From Aphelocoma coerulescens (Eukaryota > Chordata > Aves > Passeriformes > Corvidae): a DNA stretch of 64,000 nt. Location of the stretch: positions 1,390,501-1,454,500 of the forward strand of contig NW_027183981.1 of NCBI RefSeq assembly GCF_041296385.1, read 5' to 3'. Positions 1 to 11,072 of the stretch are shown here, in pieces. The notes below the pieces were generated by a model. The model searched no databases. It had not been told where the DNA came from and saw only the letters and a program-made list of their open reading frames with translations. Numbering within the stretch: position 1 is the stretch's first letter; each line of letters opens with the position of its first letter. A program made the position numbers and the translations under genes.

Positions 1-326
1 TACGTGTCTACGGCCACCCAAACTGACCCTTTAGATCTGTGGGTTAGAGAGGCCAGAATTCCACCACTATCTGTGGTGTTAGAGGAGGAAAGAATCAATC
101 TTGTACCTTTGGAGTTTATAAACTCCAAAGTTGCTCTTGAAGTTGGGAGCCATCCGGGTAACACCGCAGATTGTCTGGCTGTATTTCCTGAACCTTATGA
201 AATCTTGCCCTTTGGGCTGGTTCAGGAAGAAATAAATGGGTGTGAAACAAGAGAAATAGAGGAGCCAATGACACCTGGGACTCCTCCGGGATCAGAGGGG
301 GCGGAACAATTACAGGAACTCCTGTT

Positions 327-1391
327 ATGTCTGTCCCGGACAAAAATCCATCATGTCCAAGGTGTCTGACCCGGTTTACTAATACGCTGGGGTTAACAGA
401 CCATCTAAAGACGTCCCATGGCTGTAATAAGATCTGGTTTAGGTGCTCTAAGTGTGGTAAACAAAATCTGAAATACCACAGTATCTCCTGTCATGTCCCT
501 CGGTGCAAAGGTGAAGGATTTGTGGCCCCTACGGGTAGCTGGGTCTGTGAGGTGTGCTCTAGAGGTTTTGCTACAAAGATTGGACTGGGACAGCACAAGA
601 GGTTACAACATCCTCTTGTGTGTAATGTGGAACGGATAGCTGCCTCTCACCCCAAAGAAACATCTTTGCGGGGGGCCCATAAGAAGGTATGGACCGAGGA
701 GGAAGAGGCTCTCCTGAATCAATTGGTGGTTAAGTTTGCTGGTAGCAGGAACATCAATCAGCTAATAGCGGAGCACTTGCCATCTAAGACGCCAAAGCAG
801 ATTAGTGACAAAAGACGCCTTCTAGGAAAAGGTCCCTCAAAGAAAGTTCGATTTAGAGAAGGCGGGGCTGTAGGCAGAGAAGAACCTCCCCAATCTGCTA
901 AGGGGCAAAGTGAGGGACGCTTGGTGCTCCACTATCATGATATCATCAAGCTGAAGCTATCGGCAGGCGAGTTCACCGTGTGTCAGGAGGCCTTTGAGAA
1001 AATAATGCAGGGGCAAGATCCGCAATCAGTGGTGAACGAAGTGTATGAGAAGTTTCGGGATAGCCAGGATAGGCTTAACCATAAAGTGTCTAAGCCGCGA
1101 AGGCCCCGGGGGCCTCAAGGCCAAAAAGCATCCGGGGTGACAACTAAACGGATGCAGAAAAGGGCCGTTAAGCGAGGAAAATATCTGAGATATCAGAGGT
1201 TGTTTCAGATACATAGAGGGAGGTTGGCACGGGTTATTTTGGATAACACGGAAGCCCTGCAGTGCCAAATACCATCTGGTGTTATCCACAGTGCACATTT
1301 AAAGAGAGATGGGAAACATCTGTCTGTTTTAGTGGTCTTGAATCCTTCCCAGTATATAGGGAGGCGGATAACACCATGTTTCGAGACCTGA
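327..1391 (+). pseudogene. R2 copy A: zinc-finger and Myb DNA-binding part
   Basis: A 354-codon open segment. It shows CPRC...H...H (first finger), CSKC...HVPRC (second, CCHC type), CEVC...H...H (third finger), and then a Myb-like helix-turn-helix block starting near VWTEEEE and ending in KQISDKRRLL. Three N-terminal fingers define the R2-A group, in which fingers and Myb contact the 28S target. The segment ends at a TGA (1389-1391), after which the same frame resumes as RT at 1416. This is therefore a nonsense break and not a domain boundary. It was kept as a fragment because the coding start lies upstream in another frame. Confidence 0.88.
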
Positions 1392-1415
1392 TTTCAGAGA
1401 GAGACTGGTAAGAAC

Positions 1416-2597
1416 TTGAATGAGATGTGTAAAACCTCCGCTCCTGGGCCAGATGGGATTGCTCTGGGTCATCTTATTAAAATAGACCCTAAGTTCTCCC
1501 AGTTGACAGAGATCTTCAACCTCTGGCTTGCCACCGGAACTTTACCGGACGCGCTGCGGGACTGCCTGACAGTTTTGATACCCAAGTCATCCAATGAGGA
1601 GAAACCTGGTGATATCAACAACTGGAGGCCTATCACCATTGCTTCAGTGGTGTTTAGGTTGTTCTCCACGATCGCGAATGCGAGACTGGCCCGTGCATGT
1701 CCCATTAACCCCAGACAACGGGGTTTTATCAGCGCATCAGGCTGTTCTGAGAACCTTAAGCTGTTACAGCTTTTGGTTAAGAAGGCAAAACAGGAACATA
1801 GAAGTTTGGGGGTGGTATTTGTGGATATTGCCAAGGCATTTGATACCGTTTGCCAGCAGCATATTATAGCTGGTTTGGTTAAGAGGGGAGTTGATTCCCA
1901 TATAATCCATCTAATTGGTGAGATGTACAGGAATATTAAGACGTACATCGTCGCCAAGAATGGGAAAACAGACCCCATTAACATCTGCTCCGGTGTTAAA
2001 CAGGGCAACCCAATGTCACTTTTGTTATTCAACCTGGCGCTGGATCCTCTCCTATGTAAACTGGAAACGGAAGGGTGTGGATTCCATCATGGTGGATTTA
2101 AGATTACGGCCATGGCCTTCGCAGATGATCTGGTGCTTCTGAGCGACTCATGGGAAGGCATGTGTTATAACATCAAAATTTTGGAGACCTTTTGTGAGCT
2201 TACTGGTCTCCGAACTCAAGAAGAGAAATGCCACGGCTTTTACATCAAGCCGACCAAGGACGCGTATACCATCAGTGACTGTCCTGCTTGGCAAGTTGGA
2301 GGGACTCCCCTCAACATGATCAACCCGGGAAGCTCAGAGAAATATCTTGGCACACAGATTGACCCTTGGACCGGTTTCGCTGATCCTGGCCTTCCTACGA
2401 AACTTGAAGAATGGCTTCATCGGATTGGTAGCGCACCACTTAAACCTCTTCAGAAAGCCGATAGGACATATACCATCCCTAGACTGATATATCTGGCTGA
2501 CCATACCAATGTAAAAACTGGGCTCCTCGAATCCCTTGACTTGATGATAAAAAAAATCGGTCAAGGAGCGGCTTCATCTCCCAACTTGTACATGTGA
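1416..2597 (+). pseudogene. R2 copy A: reverse transcriptase part
   Basis: A 393-codon open segment with ordered RT motifs: APGPDG near the start, NNWRPITIASV, RQRGFI, a VDIAKAFDTV block (first catalytic Asp), GVKQGNPMS, and the FADD active site at 2118-2129 (F replaces the more common Y, as is usual in R2). It is in the same frame as the zinc-finger/Myb segment but separated from it by a stop. It ends after the thumb region near 2597, and the endonuclease continues in another frame from 2647. No catalytic residue is visibly lost, so the segment looks young compared with copies B, D and H. Confidence 0.9.
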
Positions 2598-2646
2598 TGC
2601 CATCCTGTATTCGAGATTTAAAGACGGAGGGCTGGGGTTTATCAAA

Positions 2647-3666
2647 TTGGCGGCGCTTATACCTAGTATTCAAGCGCGAAGATTGCACAGATTAGCTCAA
2701 TCTTCGGATGGGACCTTGGTTTCTTTTTTGAAGGGTGAACATCTAGAATTGATACATGAGAAATTATGGGTTAAAGCTGGGGGTGTACGAGAGTCCGTCC
2801 CCCAAATTTGGGACCCCATCCCATTGATGGAAGTTGCTAGCGAGGGGAGTGAAGCCTTGTCTGAGTGGGAGGCACCACGTTCCAAGCTTCGCCTTCCTAG
2901 GCCCTGTGACTGGCGGAAGGTGGAATTCAATAAATGGAAACATCTGGTTGCCCAGGGCCATGGGATCGAAAATTTTGAGAATGATAAGATCAGTAATGAC
3001 TGGTTGATGCATTACCGCAGCATCCCTCACAGAAAACTCATAACGGCGCTGCAATTAAGAGCGAAGGTCTACCCCACTCGGGAATTCTTAGCAAGGGGTA
3101 GACACGATGTCTGTGTTCGATCCTGCAGACACTGCGGCGCCGAATATGAATCAGCGTCCCATGTCATCGGAAAATGCCCAATTACTCAGGACGCCAGAAT
3201 TAAAAGGCATAATTTCATCTGCGAAACCCTTAGCCGAGAAGCTAAGAGGGAGAATTGGACAGTTTTCCAGGAGCCGCATTTGAGAGATGAAGAAAATGAG
3301 TTATTTAAGCCTGATTTAATCTTTGTGAAGGATGCTAAGGCACTTGTAGTGGACGTAACAGTGAGATACGAGCACAGCAATTCTTCACTGAAAGGGGCCG
3401 CTGTGGAGAAGGCAAAAAAGTATCAACACCTTCTTCCACAGATTTGTGACCTCACTAATGTAACATCTGTAGAGTTCACTGGTTTCCCCTTAGGAGCGCG
3501 GGGGAAATGGTATGAGAGGAACTCTGAATTGCTACAGGCCTTGGGACTCTCTAAAACGAGGCTAGGGAGACTAGCCCGGGCCCTGGCATCCAGAGCACTC
3601 TTCTCTTCTGTAGATATCGTACATATGTTCGCAAGCAAAGCCAGATTGTTTGTACCTTTACAATAA
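2647..3666 (+). pseudogene. R2 copy A: CCHC knuckle and restriction-like endonuclease
   Basis: A 339-codon open segment with a CRHC...HVIGKC CCHC knuckle (about 3123-3180) followed by KPDLIF and a downstream VVDVTV block. These form the PD-(D/E)xK-like catalytic core of R2 endonucleases. The C-terminal end reads ALASRALFSSVDIVHMFASKA, a signature repeated in every R2 copy of the window. The last codon is followed by the 3' UTR and its hairpin. The segment is out of frame with the RT part. Confidence 0.9.
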
Positions 3667-3779
3667 AGGCCCCTTCCCTGAGTGGTTCGAGCTGGACAGT
3701 GGAATTGGTTTTGGGTGGGAGGGGTTCACCCGTCATAACGCGTCTTGCCCATATTTGGGCTACAAATTTGGATTCGACC

Positions 3780-3796
3780 AGGTGGACGGGCCACCT
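3780..3796 (+). other. Conserved R2 3' UTR hairpin
   Basis: AGGTGG (3780-3785) pairs with CCACCT (3791-3796) around a 5-base loop. Equivalent hairpins lie at 8638-8654, 11012-11028, 14819-14835 and 19889-19903, always 40-75 bases before the end of a unit and in both full and short elements. R2 reverse transcriptases recognise a folded 3' UTR, so this is a plausible recognition element (inference). Confidence 0.6.
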
Positions 3797-3843
3797 TTAC
3801 TTAACCCAGAAAAGAAACATATCATTTTATATGTTTATTAAAT

Positions 3844-6800
3844 AGCCATAGTTACTAACTGGGCATAGCTGCAGAGGTCGCACCTCCTCGTGGTCCCGCC
3901 GGATACCCGTAAGGGTAACTAAGTCGACCTCTGCCCCAGTGTGAGTGAGGGGGCAGTATCTTCCCCTCCCTTTTGCTGGACTCGCCACCCAGTGGTAGTT
4001 TCACAAATTGCAGAAATAAAATTATTGGTGCAGCCATTCGCTGTAGCCCAGAGCCTTGTCCACGGGCTTGAGTTGGACACAGTTAGCAGCTTGGTGGAGG
4101 GCTCCAGTTGTGGACTTTGAAAACCCTCACTTGACTTTGACTAAATGCCGTCTCAAAGTCTTACAATGGTACAGTCTGTGGCATTGCGTTATATGTCAAT
4201 GGCCACTCAAACTGACCCATTAGATCTGAGGGTCAGGGGAGCTGGAACTCCATCTCCTCCTGTGGTGGTGTATGAGGATAGATTCGATCTTGTGTCTTTG
4301 GAGTTTGTAAACTCCAGACTAGCTTATAAAGTTGGAATCCATTGGGGTAACGCCATGGAGTGTTTGGCCATACTTCCTGAACCTTATGAGATCTTGCCCT
4401 CTGGGCCTATTTAGGAAGAGGAATTTGAGCGTGAAATAAGAGAGTCTGAGGAGCCTGCAACACCTGAGGCTCCTCCCAGGACCAGCAATGTTGTGACACT
4501 AACTGGAACTGCTGTTGTGTCCATCCTGGACAAAAATCCATCTTGTCAACGATGTTTCAGCCAGTTTACATGGATGCTGGGGCTGACTGACCATCTGAAG
4601 AAGGCCCATGGGAAGAAAAAGATCTTTTTTAGATGCCCTAAATGTGGTAAATAAAATCTTAAATACCACAGTAGTGCCTGTCATGTCCCTTGGTGCAAGG
4701 GTGATGCGTGTGTGGTTCCTGCGGGCAGCTGGGTCTGTGAGGTTTGTTCTCGCGGTTTTGTTACCAAGATAGGTCTGGGCCAGCACAAGAGATTGAAACA
4801 TCCTCCCGTGCGGAATGAGGAACGGATTGTAGCCTCCCATCCTAAAGGGTCATCTTTAAGAGGGGCCCATAAGAGGGTATGGACTGAGGAGGAGGAGGCT
4901 CTTCTGAATCAGTTGGTGGTGAAGTACATCAGTAGCAGGAACATCAACTAGTTAATTGTGGAGCACATACCATCAAAGATGGCCAAGCAGATAAGCAATA
5001 AGAGATCCCTGCTGGGAAAAGGTCCCTCTGAGAAAGTTCGATCTGCAGAAGGCGGAGGAATAGGGAGAGAAGAACCTCTCCAGACTGCTAAAGGGCATAG
5101 TAAAGGACGCCTGAAGCTCCACTACTTTGATGCCATCAAGCTGAGGCTATTGGCTGGTGGATTCACCATGTGCCAGGAGGCCTTTGGGAAAGCATTGGAT
5201 GGGCAAGATCTGCAGGTGGTGGCGAATGAGGTGTATGAGAAGTTTCGGGATAGCCTGAGTGGGCTTGGCCTTAAGGTTTCCAGTGGTCTAAAGTCGCAAA
5301 GGCCTCGTGGCCAGAAAGCATCCAAAACAAAAACTAAGTGGATGAAGAAGAGAGATGTGAAGCATGGGAAATATCTAAGATATCAGAAACTGTTTCAGTT
5401 ACACAGAGGAAGTCTGGTGCGTATTATTTTGGATGACACGGAAGCCCTGCAATGCCAAATACCATCGGGCATTGTCCACAGCACATTTAAAGAGAGATGG
5501 GAAACATCAGGGTTTGTTTTAATGGTCTTGAAACCTTCCCTGTACACAGGGAAGCAGATAACACCATGTATCAGGAACTGATTATTGAGAAAGAGATTGG
5601 TAAGAACATGGAAGACATGCGTAAAACCTCCGCTCCTGGGCCAGATGGGATTACTCTGGGTCATCTTATTAAAACAGACCCTAAGTTTTCCCAGTTGAGA
5701 GTGATCTTCAACCTCTGGCTCGTTAGCAGAACTATACCGGATGCAATATGGGACTGCCAGACAGTTTTGATACCCAAGTCTTCCAATGAGGCGAGACTTG
5801 GCGATATCAATAACTGGAGACCTATCACCATTGCTTCGGTGGTGTTTAGGTTATTTTCCAGGATTGCTACGGCGAGACTGGTCCGAGCATGCCCCATTAA
5901 GCCCAGACAACAGGGTTTATTAGTGCATCTGGTTGTTCTGAGAACCTGAAGCTGTTACAGCTTCTGGTTAAAAGTGCTAAACAGGAGCATCGAGATCTGA
6001 GGGTTCTGTTTGTGGATATTGCCAAGGCCTTTGACACTGTTTGTCACCAGCATATCATTGCTGGTTTAGTTAAGAGGGGGCCCGATTCCCATGTGGTCCA
6101 TCTGGTTAGTGAGATGTACAGAAACATCACGACGTACGCTGTCACTAAGAATGGGAAAACATACCCAATTAACATCTGCTCCGGTGTCAAGCAGGGCAAC
6201 CCTATGTCACCTTTGTTTTTCAGTTTGGCTTTTGACCCTCTTCTCTGTAAACCTAAAGCAGAAGGCAAGGGGTTCCATCATGGTGGGTTTAAACTTACGG
6301 CCACGGCCTGTGCTCACGATTTGGTGCTGCTGAGTGACTCCTGGGAAGGTATGTGTCATAACATCAAGGTTCTGGAGACCTTTTGCAACTTTACTGATCT
6401 CTGGACACAAGGAGAGAAATGCCATGGCTTTTACATCAAGCCGAAAAAGGACTCATATATCATCAATGATTGTCCTGTTTGGCAGATTAGTGGGTCTCCC
6501 CTCAACATGATCAACCCTGGGAGCTCAGAGAAATATCTAGGCACCCAGACTGACCCCTGGACCAGTTTGCCAATCCACGCTTGCCTGGGAAACTAGAGGA
6601 ATGGCTCCATCGGATCGGAGACACACCACTCAAAACTCTTCAGAAAGTTGATATACTTCGGACTTTATACCATTCCTAGACTGATATATCTGGCTGACCA
6701 TACTGAAGTAAGAGCTGGGCTCCTTGAATGCCTTGACCTGTTCATTAGGAGGATGGTCAAGGAGTGGCTTCACCTCCTATAGAATACGTGTGTTGCCATC

Positions 6801-8065
6801 TTTTCCTCGAGGTTTAAAGATGGAGGGCTAGGACTCATTAAATTGGCGGCACTTATACCAAGTATACAAGCAGGGAAATTGCATAAGCTGGCTCAATCTT
6901 TGGATGGTGCTCTGGTTGCATTCTTGAAGGAAGAACATCTAGAACTGATATTATAGAAATTATGGTTGAGAGCTGGTGGGGAAAAGAAGTCCATCCCACC
7001 AATTTGGGAGCTTATCCCTGTGATGGAATTTGTTGTAGAAGGAGGTGAACTCTTGTCAGAGTGAGAGGCTCCCGGTTCCAGAACCCGCTTTCCAAGACCC
7101 TGTGACTGGCGGAAAGCTGTATTTCCAGCTTTCTAAGACCCTGTGATAGGTGGAAATTTAATAAATGGAAACATCTGGCTGCCCAGGGCCATGGTATGGA
7201 GAACTTTGAGAATGATAACATCAGTAACGGCTGGCTGGTGCATTACTGCAGCATTCCTCACAGAAAACTCGTAACTGTGTTGCAATTAAGAGCTAACGTC
7301 TACCCCACACGTGAATTCCTGGCAAGGGGTAGGCATGATGTTTGCATTAGATCTTGCAGACACTGTGGCGTTGATTATGAAACAACCGTCCATGCCATCG
7401 GGAACTGTCCGATTACTCAGGATGCCAGGATTAAAAGACACAATTCCATCTATGAAACCCTTAGCTGTGAGGCTAAGAGGGAGGATCGGACAGTGTTTCA
7501 GGAACCACACTTGAAGGATGATCAGAATTAATTATATAAGCCGGATTTGACCATTGTTAAAGAAGCAAAGGCATTTGTAGTGGACATGACAGTGAGAGAT
7601 GAGCATAGTAATTCATCTTTGAAAGGTGCTGCTGCTGAGAAGGCCAAAAAATATCACTGCCTTCTCCCACAAATTTGTGATCTTACAAATGCAACAGTCA
7701 TTGAGTTCGTAAGTTTTCCCTCAGGAGCGCGGGGAAAATGGTATGAGAAGAACTCTGAATTGCTACAGGCCCTGGGACTCTCAAAAACAAGGCAGGGGAG
7801 GATTGCCTGAGCCCTAGCATCCAGAGCACTCTTCTCTTCTGTTGACATAGTACATATATATACTAGTAAAGCCTGACTGTGTGTACCTTTGAATAAATGA
7901 ACGCCCCTTCTCTGTGTGGTAAGAGCTGGACAGTGGAATTGGTTTTGGGTGGGAGGAGTTCATCCATCATAATGTGTCTGGCCCATATTTGGGCATAAAA
8001 TTCAAATTGGACCAGCTGGACGGTTAACCTGGAATAGAAACATATAATTTTATATGTCTCTATGA
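3844..8065 (+). mobile_element. R2 retrotransposon copy B (full length, decayed)
   Basis: A complete unit directly abutting copy A. It has a ribozyme-like leader (3851-3936), an N-terminal ATQTDPLDL segment (4145-4414), zinc fingers and Myb (about 4500-5030, stops at 4412, 4652 and 4949), RT (about 5600-6780; FADD has become CAHD near 6308-6319), CCHC and endonuclease (7196-7810) and a 3' UTR in which the hairpin is degenerate (near 8010-8035). At least eight stops or frameshifts make it a pseudogene. A short internal repetition near 7085-7160 (a CCCTGTGA-containing stretch read twice) looks like a local duplication. Confidence 0.9.
3851..3936 (+). ncRNA. Candidate HDV-like self-cleaving ribozyme, copy B leader
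   Basis: The fold is P2 GCAGAGGTCG (3871-3880) with CGACCTCTGC (3925-3934); P3 ACC (3882-3884) with GGT (3892-3894) around L3 TCCTCGT; P4 TACCC (3904-3908) with GGGTA (3913-3917) closed by GTAA; and joining strand ACTAAGT (3918-3924), similar to J4/2 of HDV ribozymes. R2 elements are known to use such ribozymes to free their 5' end from the rRNA cotranscript. P1 is unclear: only GGG (3861-3863) with CCC (3895-3897) plus a flanking U-G pair is obvious. Confidence 0.6.
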
Positions 8066-8705
8066 CTTGGGACGTGTGTTGCTAAATGGGCTCAGCTGCA
8101 GAGGTTGCACCTCCTCGCAGCCCCACTGGATGCCCTGCGTAGGGTAACTAAGCCAACCTCTGCCCCAGTGTGGGAGTATAAAACGCTCTCACCCTACCCT
8201 GTGGCTTCACCACCCACTCGGTATACCGTTTCCAAACTGGTGAAACAAACTCATGCAACTCATGACACTCTTGCTGGTGGTACGAGACATGAGCTGTGAG
8301 CCCTTCACCCACAGGGCGGTAGAGTTAGTTAGGGTAGGGCAGTTGCTTGGAGGGTAGTGCTGCCATGACTTATGGGACCCTCCACCTTGGAGCCTGGTAT
8401 TGCTGTTTGCCTGTCAGGGCCAGCTTGTGTGACCTCTATGTTGTGAGGGAGACATATGTCACTCAAGCGACTGTGCAACAGGGCCAAGGTGCATTCATGC
8501 CATCCAGGGCCACGTCACTGGTAGAGCAAGGCATGCCCCAATCTTGACAAGGACTGAGTCTCCAAACTGATTATGGGAATCTCATTTGCCACACGCTGTG
8601 TGGCGTGTCTGATAACCACATCAAAATTTACTGACTTAGGTGGATGGGCCACCTTCACTTAACACGGAACAGGTGCATGTATGTACATGTATGCTCAATA
8701 AATGA
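8066..8705 (+). mobile_element. Short non-autonomous element C with R2 ends
   Basis: About 640 bases. It opens with the ribozyme-like leader, closes with the R2 hairpin (AGGTGG 8638-8643, CCACCT 8649-8654) and a CTCAATAAATG tail, and contains no trace of zinc finger, RT or endonuclease. The body (about 8180-8580) has no R2 protein homology that I can see, but matches the body of element E (10244-11072), for example the GGTAGTGCTGCCATGACT and GGGCCAGCTTG stretches. The simplest reading is a SINE-like parasite of R2 that keeps only the 5' and 3' ends it needs. Confidence 0.7.
8085..8165 (+). ncRNA. Candidate HDV-like ribozyme, element C
   Basis: P2 is GCAGAGGTTG (8098-8107) with CAACCTCTGC (8154-8163). 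Compared with copy B one C-G pair has become T-A, a compensatory change. P4 is TGCCCT with AGGGTA around GCGT (about 8130-8146). P3 is partly broken here, with AGC where GGT is expected. The family resemblance is clear, but activity is doubtful. Confidence 0.5.
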
Positions 8706-10243
8706 GGGCATAGTTACTAACTGGGCTTAGCTGCGGAAGCCACGCCTTCTCAAGGCCCCGCTGGATACCCTTTGGGGTAATGAAGCGGGCTTCCACCCGT
8801 GTGAGAGAGGGTATAATTGATACCCCTCGCCATCGCTTGGACTCGCCACCCAGCGGTAGTTTCCCAAGCCTGCAGAAACAAATTGTTTGGCACACTTGTT
8901 TAACTGTCACCCAGAGCCTTGTCCATGGGCTTAAGTTGGACACAGTTAGGAGTTTGGGTGAGGGCCAGCTGCTGACTTCGACTGCCCTCACTTATACCAT
9001 CATTACTGTTTGTTTGATTTGGACAATGCTGCAATCAATGACTTTGTGGTACATATGAACGGCCACTCAAACTGACCCTTTAGATCTTAGGGTCAGATCA
9101 GCCAATGTCATTCCATCTTTATCCCCTGCTTTGGGAGATGTTGGGCTCAATCTGGTGTGTCTGGAGTTTTTAAACTCCTCTTTTTACTCTGAGGTTGGAA
9201 TCCATCTGGGTAGTGTCTGGGAGGGTTTGGCTGAGTTCCCAGAGCCATATGAGGCCTTGCCATCTCGGCCTGCTTGGGATGATGAATTTGGGCATGATTG
9301 AGGAGATATTGAGGAGCCCAAAACACCTGAGGCTCTCTCCGGGATCAGTGAGGTGGGACACCAGTTGGAACTCCTGTGGTGTCCGTCCCAGACAAAAATC
9401 CAGCTTGTCCACGCTGTTTTACCCAATTTAATCAGATACTGGGGCTGATTGAACATCTAAAGAGGACCCATGGGCTGAAAAAGATCTTTTTTAAGTGCTC
9501 TAAATGTGGTAAATGAAATCTTAAATAACACAGTATTGCCCTTCATGTCCCACGGAGCAAGGGGAATGTGCATGGGTTTCTGACAGGTGATTGGCTATGT
9601 GAGGTATACAGAAGGGGTTCTCTACCAAGATTGGCCTGGGCCACCACAAGAGGTTGATGCATCCTCTTGTGAGAAACTTGGAAAGGATTGCTTCCTCCCA
9701 TCCTAAAGAGTCATCTGTGAGAGCAGCCCATAAGAAAGTATGGACTGAGGAGGAAGAGGCTCTTCTGTCGCAGTTGGTGATGAAGTATGCTGCTAACAGA
9801 AACATCAATAAGTTGATTGTGGAGCATATTCCACCTAAGACGGCAAAGAAGATCAATGACAAGAGACACCTTCTCATGAAAGGTCCCCCCAATGTGGTTC
9901 AATCTGAAATCAAAGGTGAGTCTAATGTTGAGAGAGAAGAGCTCCACCAGGTCACTAAATTGCCGAGAGAGAGCACAGCTGAAGCTCCACTATTGTGATG
10001 TCACCAGGAAAGGGTTATTGGCATGTAAATTTGCTAAGTGCCAGAGCGCCTTTGAGAAGATTTTGGATGGGCAAGATCCCCAAGGGGTGGTGAATGATGC
10101 TTTTGAGAACTGTTTTGGTGGCCTGAGTAAGGCTCTGCTAGATTACAAAGGCGACCAGGGATCCAAAGTCGCAAAGGTCCCATGGTCAGCAAGCATCCAG
10201 AATGACAGCTAATTGGATGCAAAAGAGAGCAAGAAAGAAAGAG
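8706..10243 (+). mobile_element. R2 retrotransposon copy D, 5' third only
   Basis: The unit begins with the leader (ribozyme 8711-8795) and carries an ATQTDPLDL-type N-terminus (from about 9060), zinc-finger remains (about 9380-9660), the Myb block (9654-9880 region, VWTEEEEALL) and part of the linker up to about 10240. It is joined there to the leader of element E without any RT, endonuclease or 3' UTR. Several stops and frameshifts are present. A 3' truncation is unusual for target-primed elements, which normally lose the 5' end, so the junction probably reflects recombination between units of the array. Confidence 0.85.
8711..8795 (+). ncRNA. Candidate HDV-like ribozyme, copy D
   Basis: P2 is GGAAGCC (8735-8741) with GGCTTCC (8788-8794); P3 is GCC (8744-8746) with GGC (8754-8756) around TTCTCAA; P4 is TACCC (8766-8770) with GGGTA (8775-8779). 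Both P2 and P3 differ in sequence from copy B yet still pair, which is the strongest covariation support in the array. Confidence 0.6.
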
Positions 10244-11072
10244 AGCTTAGTTACTAACTGGGCTCAGCTGCAGAAGTCACATCTCCCTGTGGTCCCGCTG
10301 GATACCTGCAAGGGTAACTAAGTCGACTTCTGCCCCAGTGTGAGCGAGGGTGTAGCGGCTACCCCTCCCTACTGTTTGGACTCACCACCCAAATAGTAGC
10401 CTCATAATTCGGTGCCACAAAACTCATACGAGTCACGACATGAGCTGCTGACCCTTTGCCCTGGGGGTGGTGAGCTGGATAAAGTCGGGCAGCTGCTCAG
10501 GGGGTAGCGCTGCCATGACTCCTGGAATCTCCCACTTTAGAGCAGGATACGCTAATCACCTAGCCAGGGCCAGCTTGGTTGACCTCTGTGCTTTGAGGGG
10601 AAACACGTCAATCAAGCAACTGCACGCGCAGGGCCATAACTCCAATCCGTCAGAACCTGGGTGTGTACGCCACTTGTTCCAACTACATGGGGGCAAGACT
10701 GGACCGGCCATATTCTGCCACCTGGATGCTCTGCACTGCTTGCAACCCAGTGGCACTGAGTGGTGGAGACATGGTCTTGTACCAGACCCCATCCGTGCAT
10801 ACAGCTGTGCCCCAGATTGTCAGAAAGGGCACGCGCATCATGCCGTACAGGGCCATGTCACTGGTAATGCATGGCTATGCCCCAATCTGTGACCGGTTAA
10901 GACTCCATACCCTGAGTGGGAAACTCATTTTGCTGCACGCTGCGAGGCGTGTACCATGACGTCATCCATTTACCACCTCAATCTTGAGCCAAGATTTACC
11001 AATTTTGACCAAGGTGGACAGGCCACCTTCATTAAACCCAGGAAAGTGTGTATTGTGATATGCTCAATAAAT
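10244..11072 (+). mobile_element. Short non-autonomous element E with R2 ends
   Basis: About 830 bases with the same architecture as element C: a ribozyme-like leader, an unrelated body, the R2 hairpin (AAGGTGG 11011-11017, CCACCTT 11023-11029) and a GCTCAATAAATG tail. Shared blocks with C include AAACTCAT near 10425, GCTGCCATGACT near 10509, GGGCCAGCTTG near 10567 and the TGCACGCTG...GGCGTGT stretch near 10935. E is about 190 bases longer, mainly between 10660 and 10830. No ORF shows recognisable similarity to a known family. Two independently diverged copies make this a family and not a single deletion. Confidence 0.7.
10248..10335 (+). ncRNA. Candidate HDV-like ribozyme, element E
   Basis: P2 is GCAGAAGTC (10270-10278) with GACTTCTGC (10325-10333), again covarying relative to copy B (G-C to A-T). 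P4 is TACCT with GGGTA (about 10302-10317), and CTAAG joining sequence follows. P3 is CACA/TGTG-like and less regular. Confidence 0.55.

Larger units (their letters stand above)
1..3843 (+). mobile_element. R2 retrotransposon copy A (5' end outside window)
   Basis: Non-LTR retrotransposon of the R2 clade, the best preserved copy in the array. The frame order is an N-terminal piece with the family-typical ATQTDPLDL start (from 4), three zinc fingers and Myb (327-1391), reverse transcriptase (1416-2597), then CCHC knuckle and restriction-like endonuclease (2647-3666). The 3' UTR carries a hairpin AGGTGG (3780-3785)/CCACCT (3791-3796) and an A/T-rich tail. R2 proteins normally nick 28S rDNA and prime reverse transcription there. 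The copy is dead in this sequence: one frameshift lies upstream of 327, an in-frame TGA at 1389-1391 separates Myb from RT, and the frame shifts again between 2597 and 2647. The 5' leader present in the neighbouring copies would lie before base 1. Confidence 0.93.

Noticed and set aside
1469..2032. 187-codon minus-strand ORF under R2 RT
   Set aside because: It is the antisense shadow of conserved RT codons.
3851..3936. Riboswitch or tRNA in the R2 leader
   Set aside because: P2/P3/P4 topology with a CTAAG joining strand fits an HDV-like ribozyme better; no tRNA cloverleaf or A/B boxes seen.
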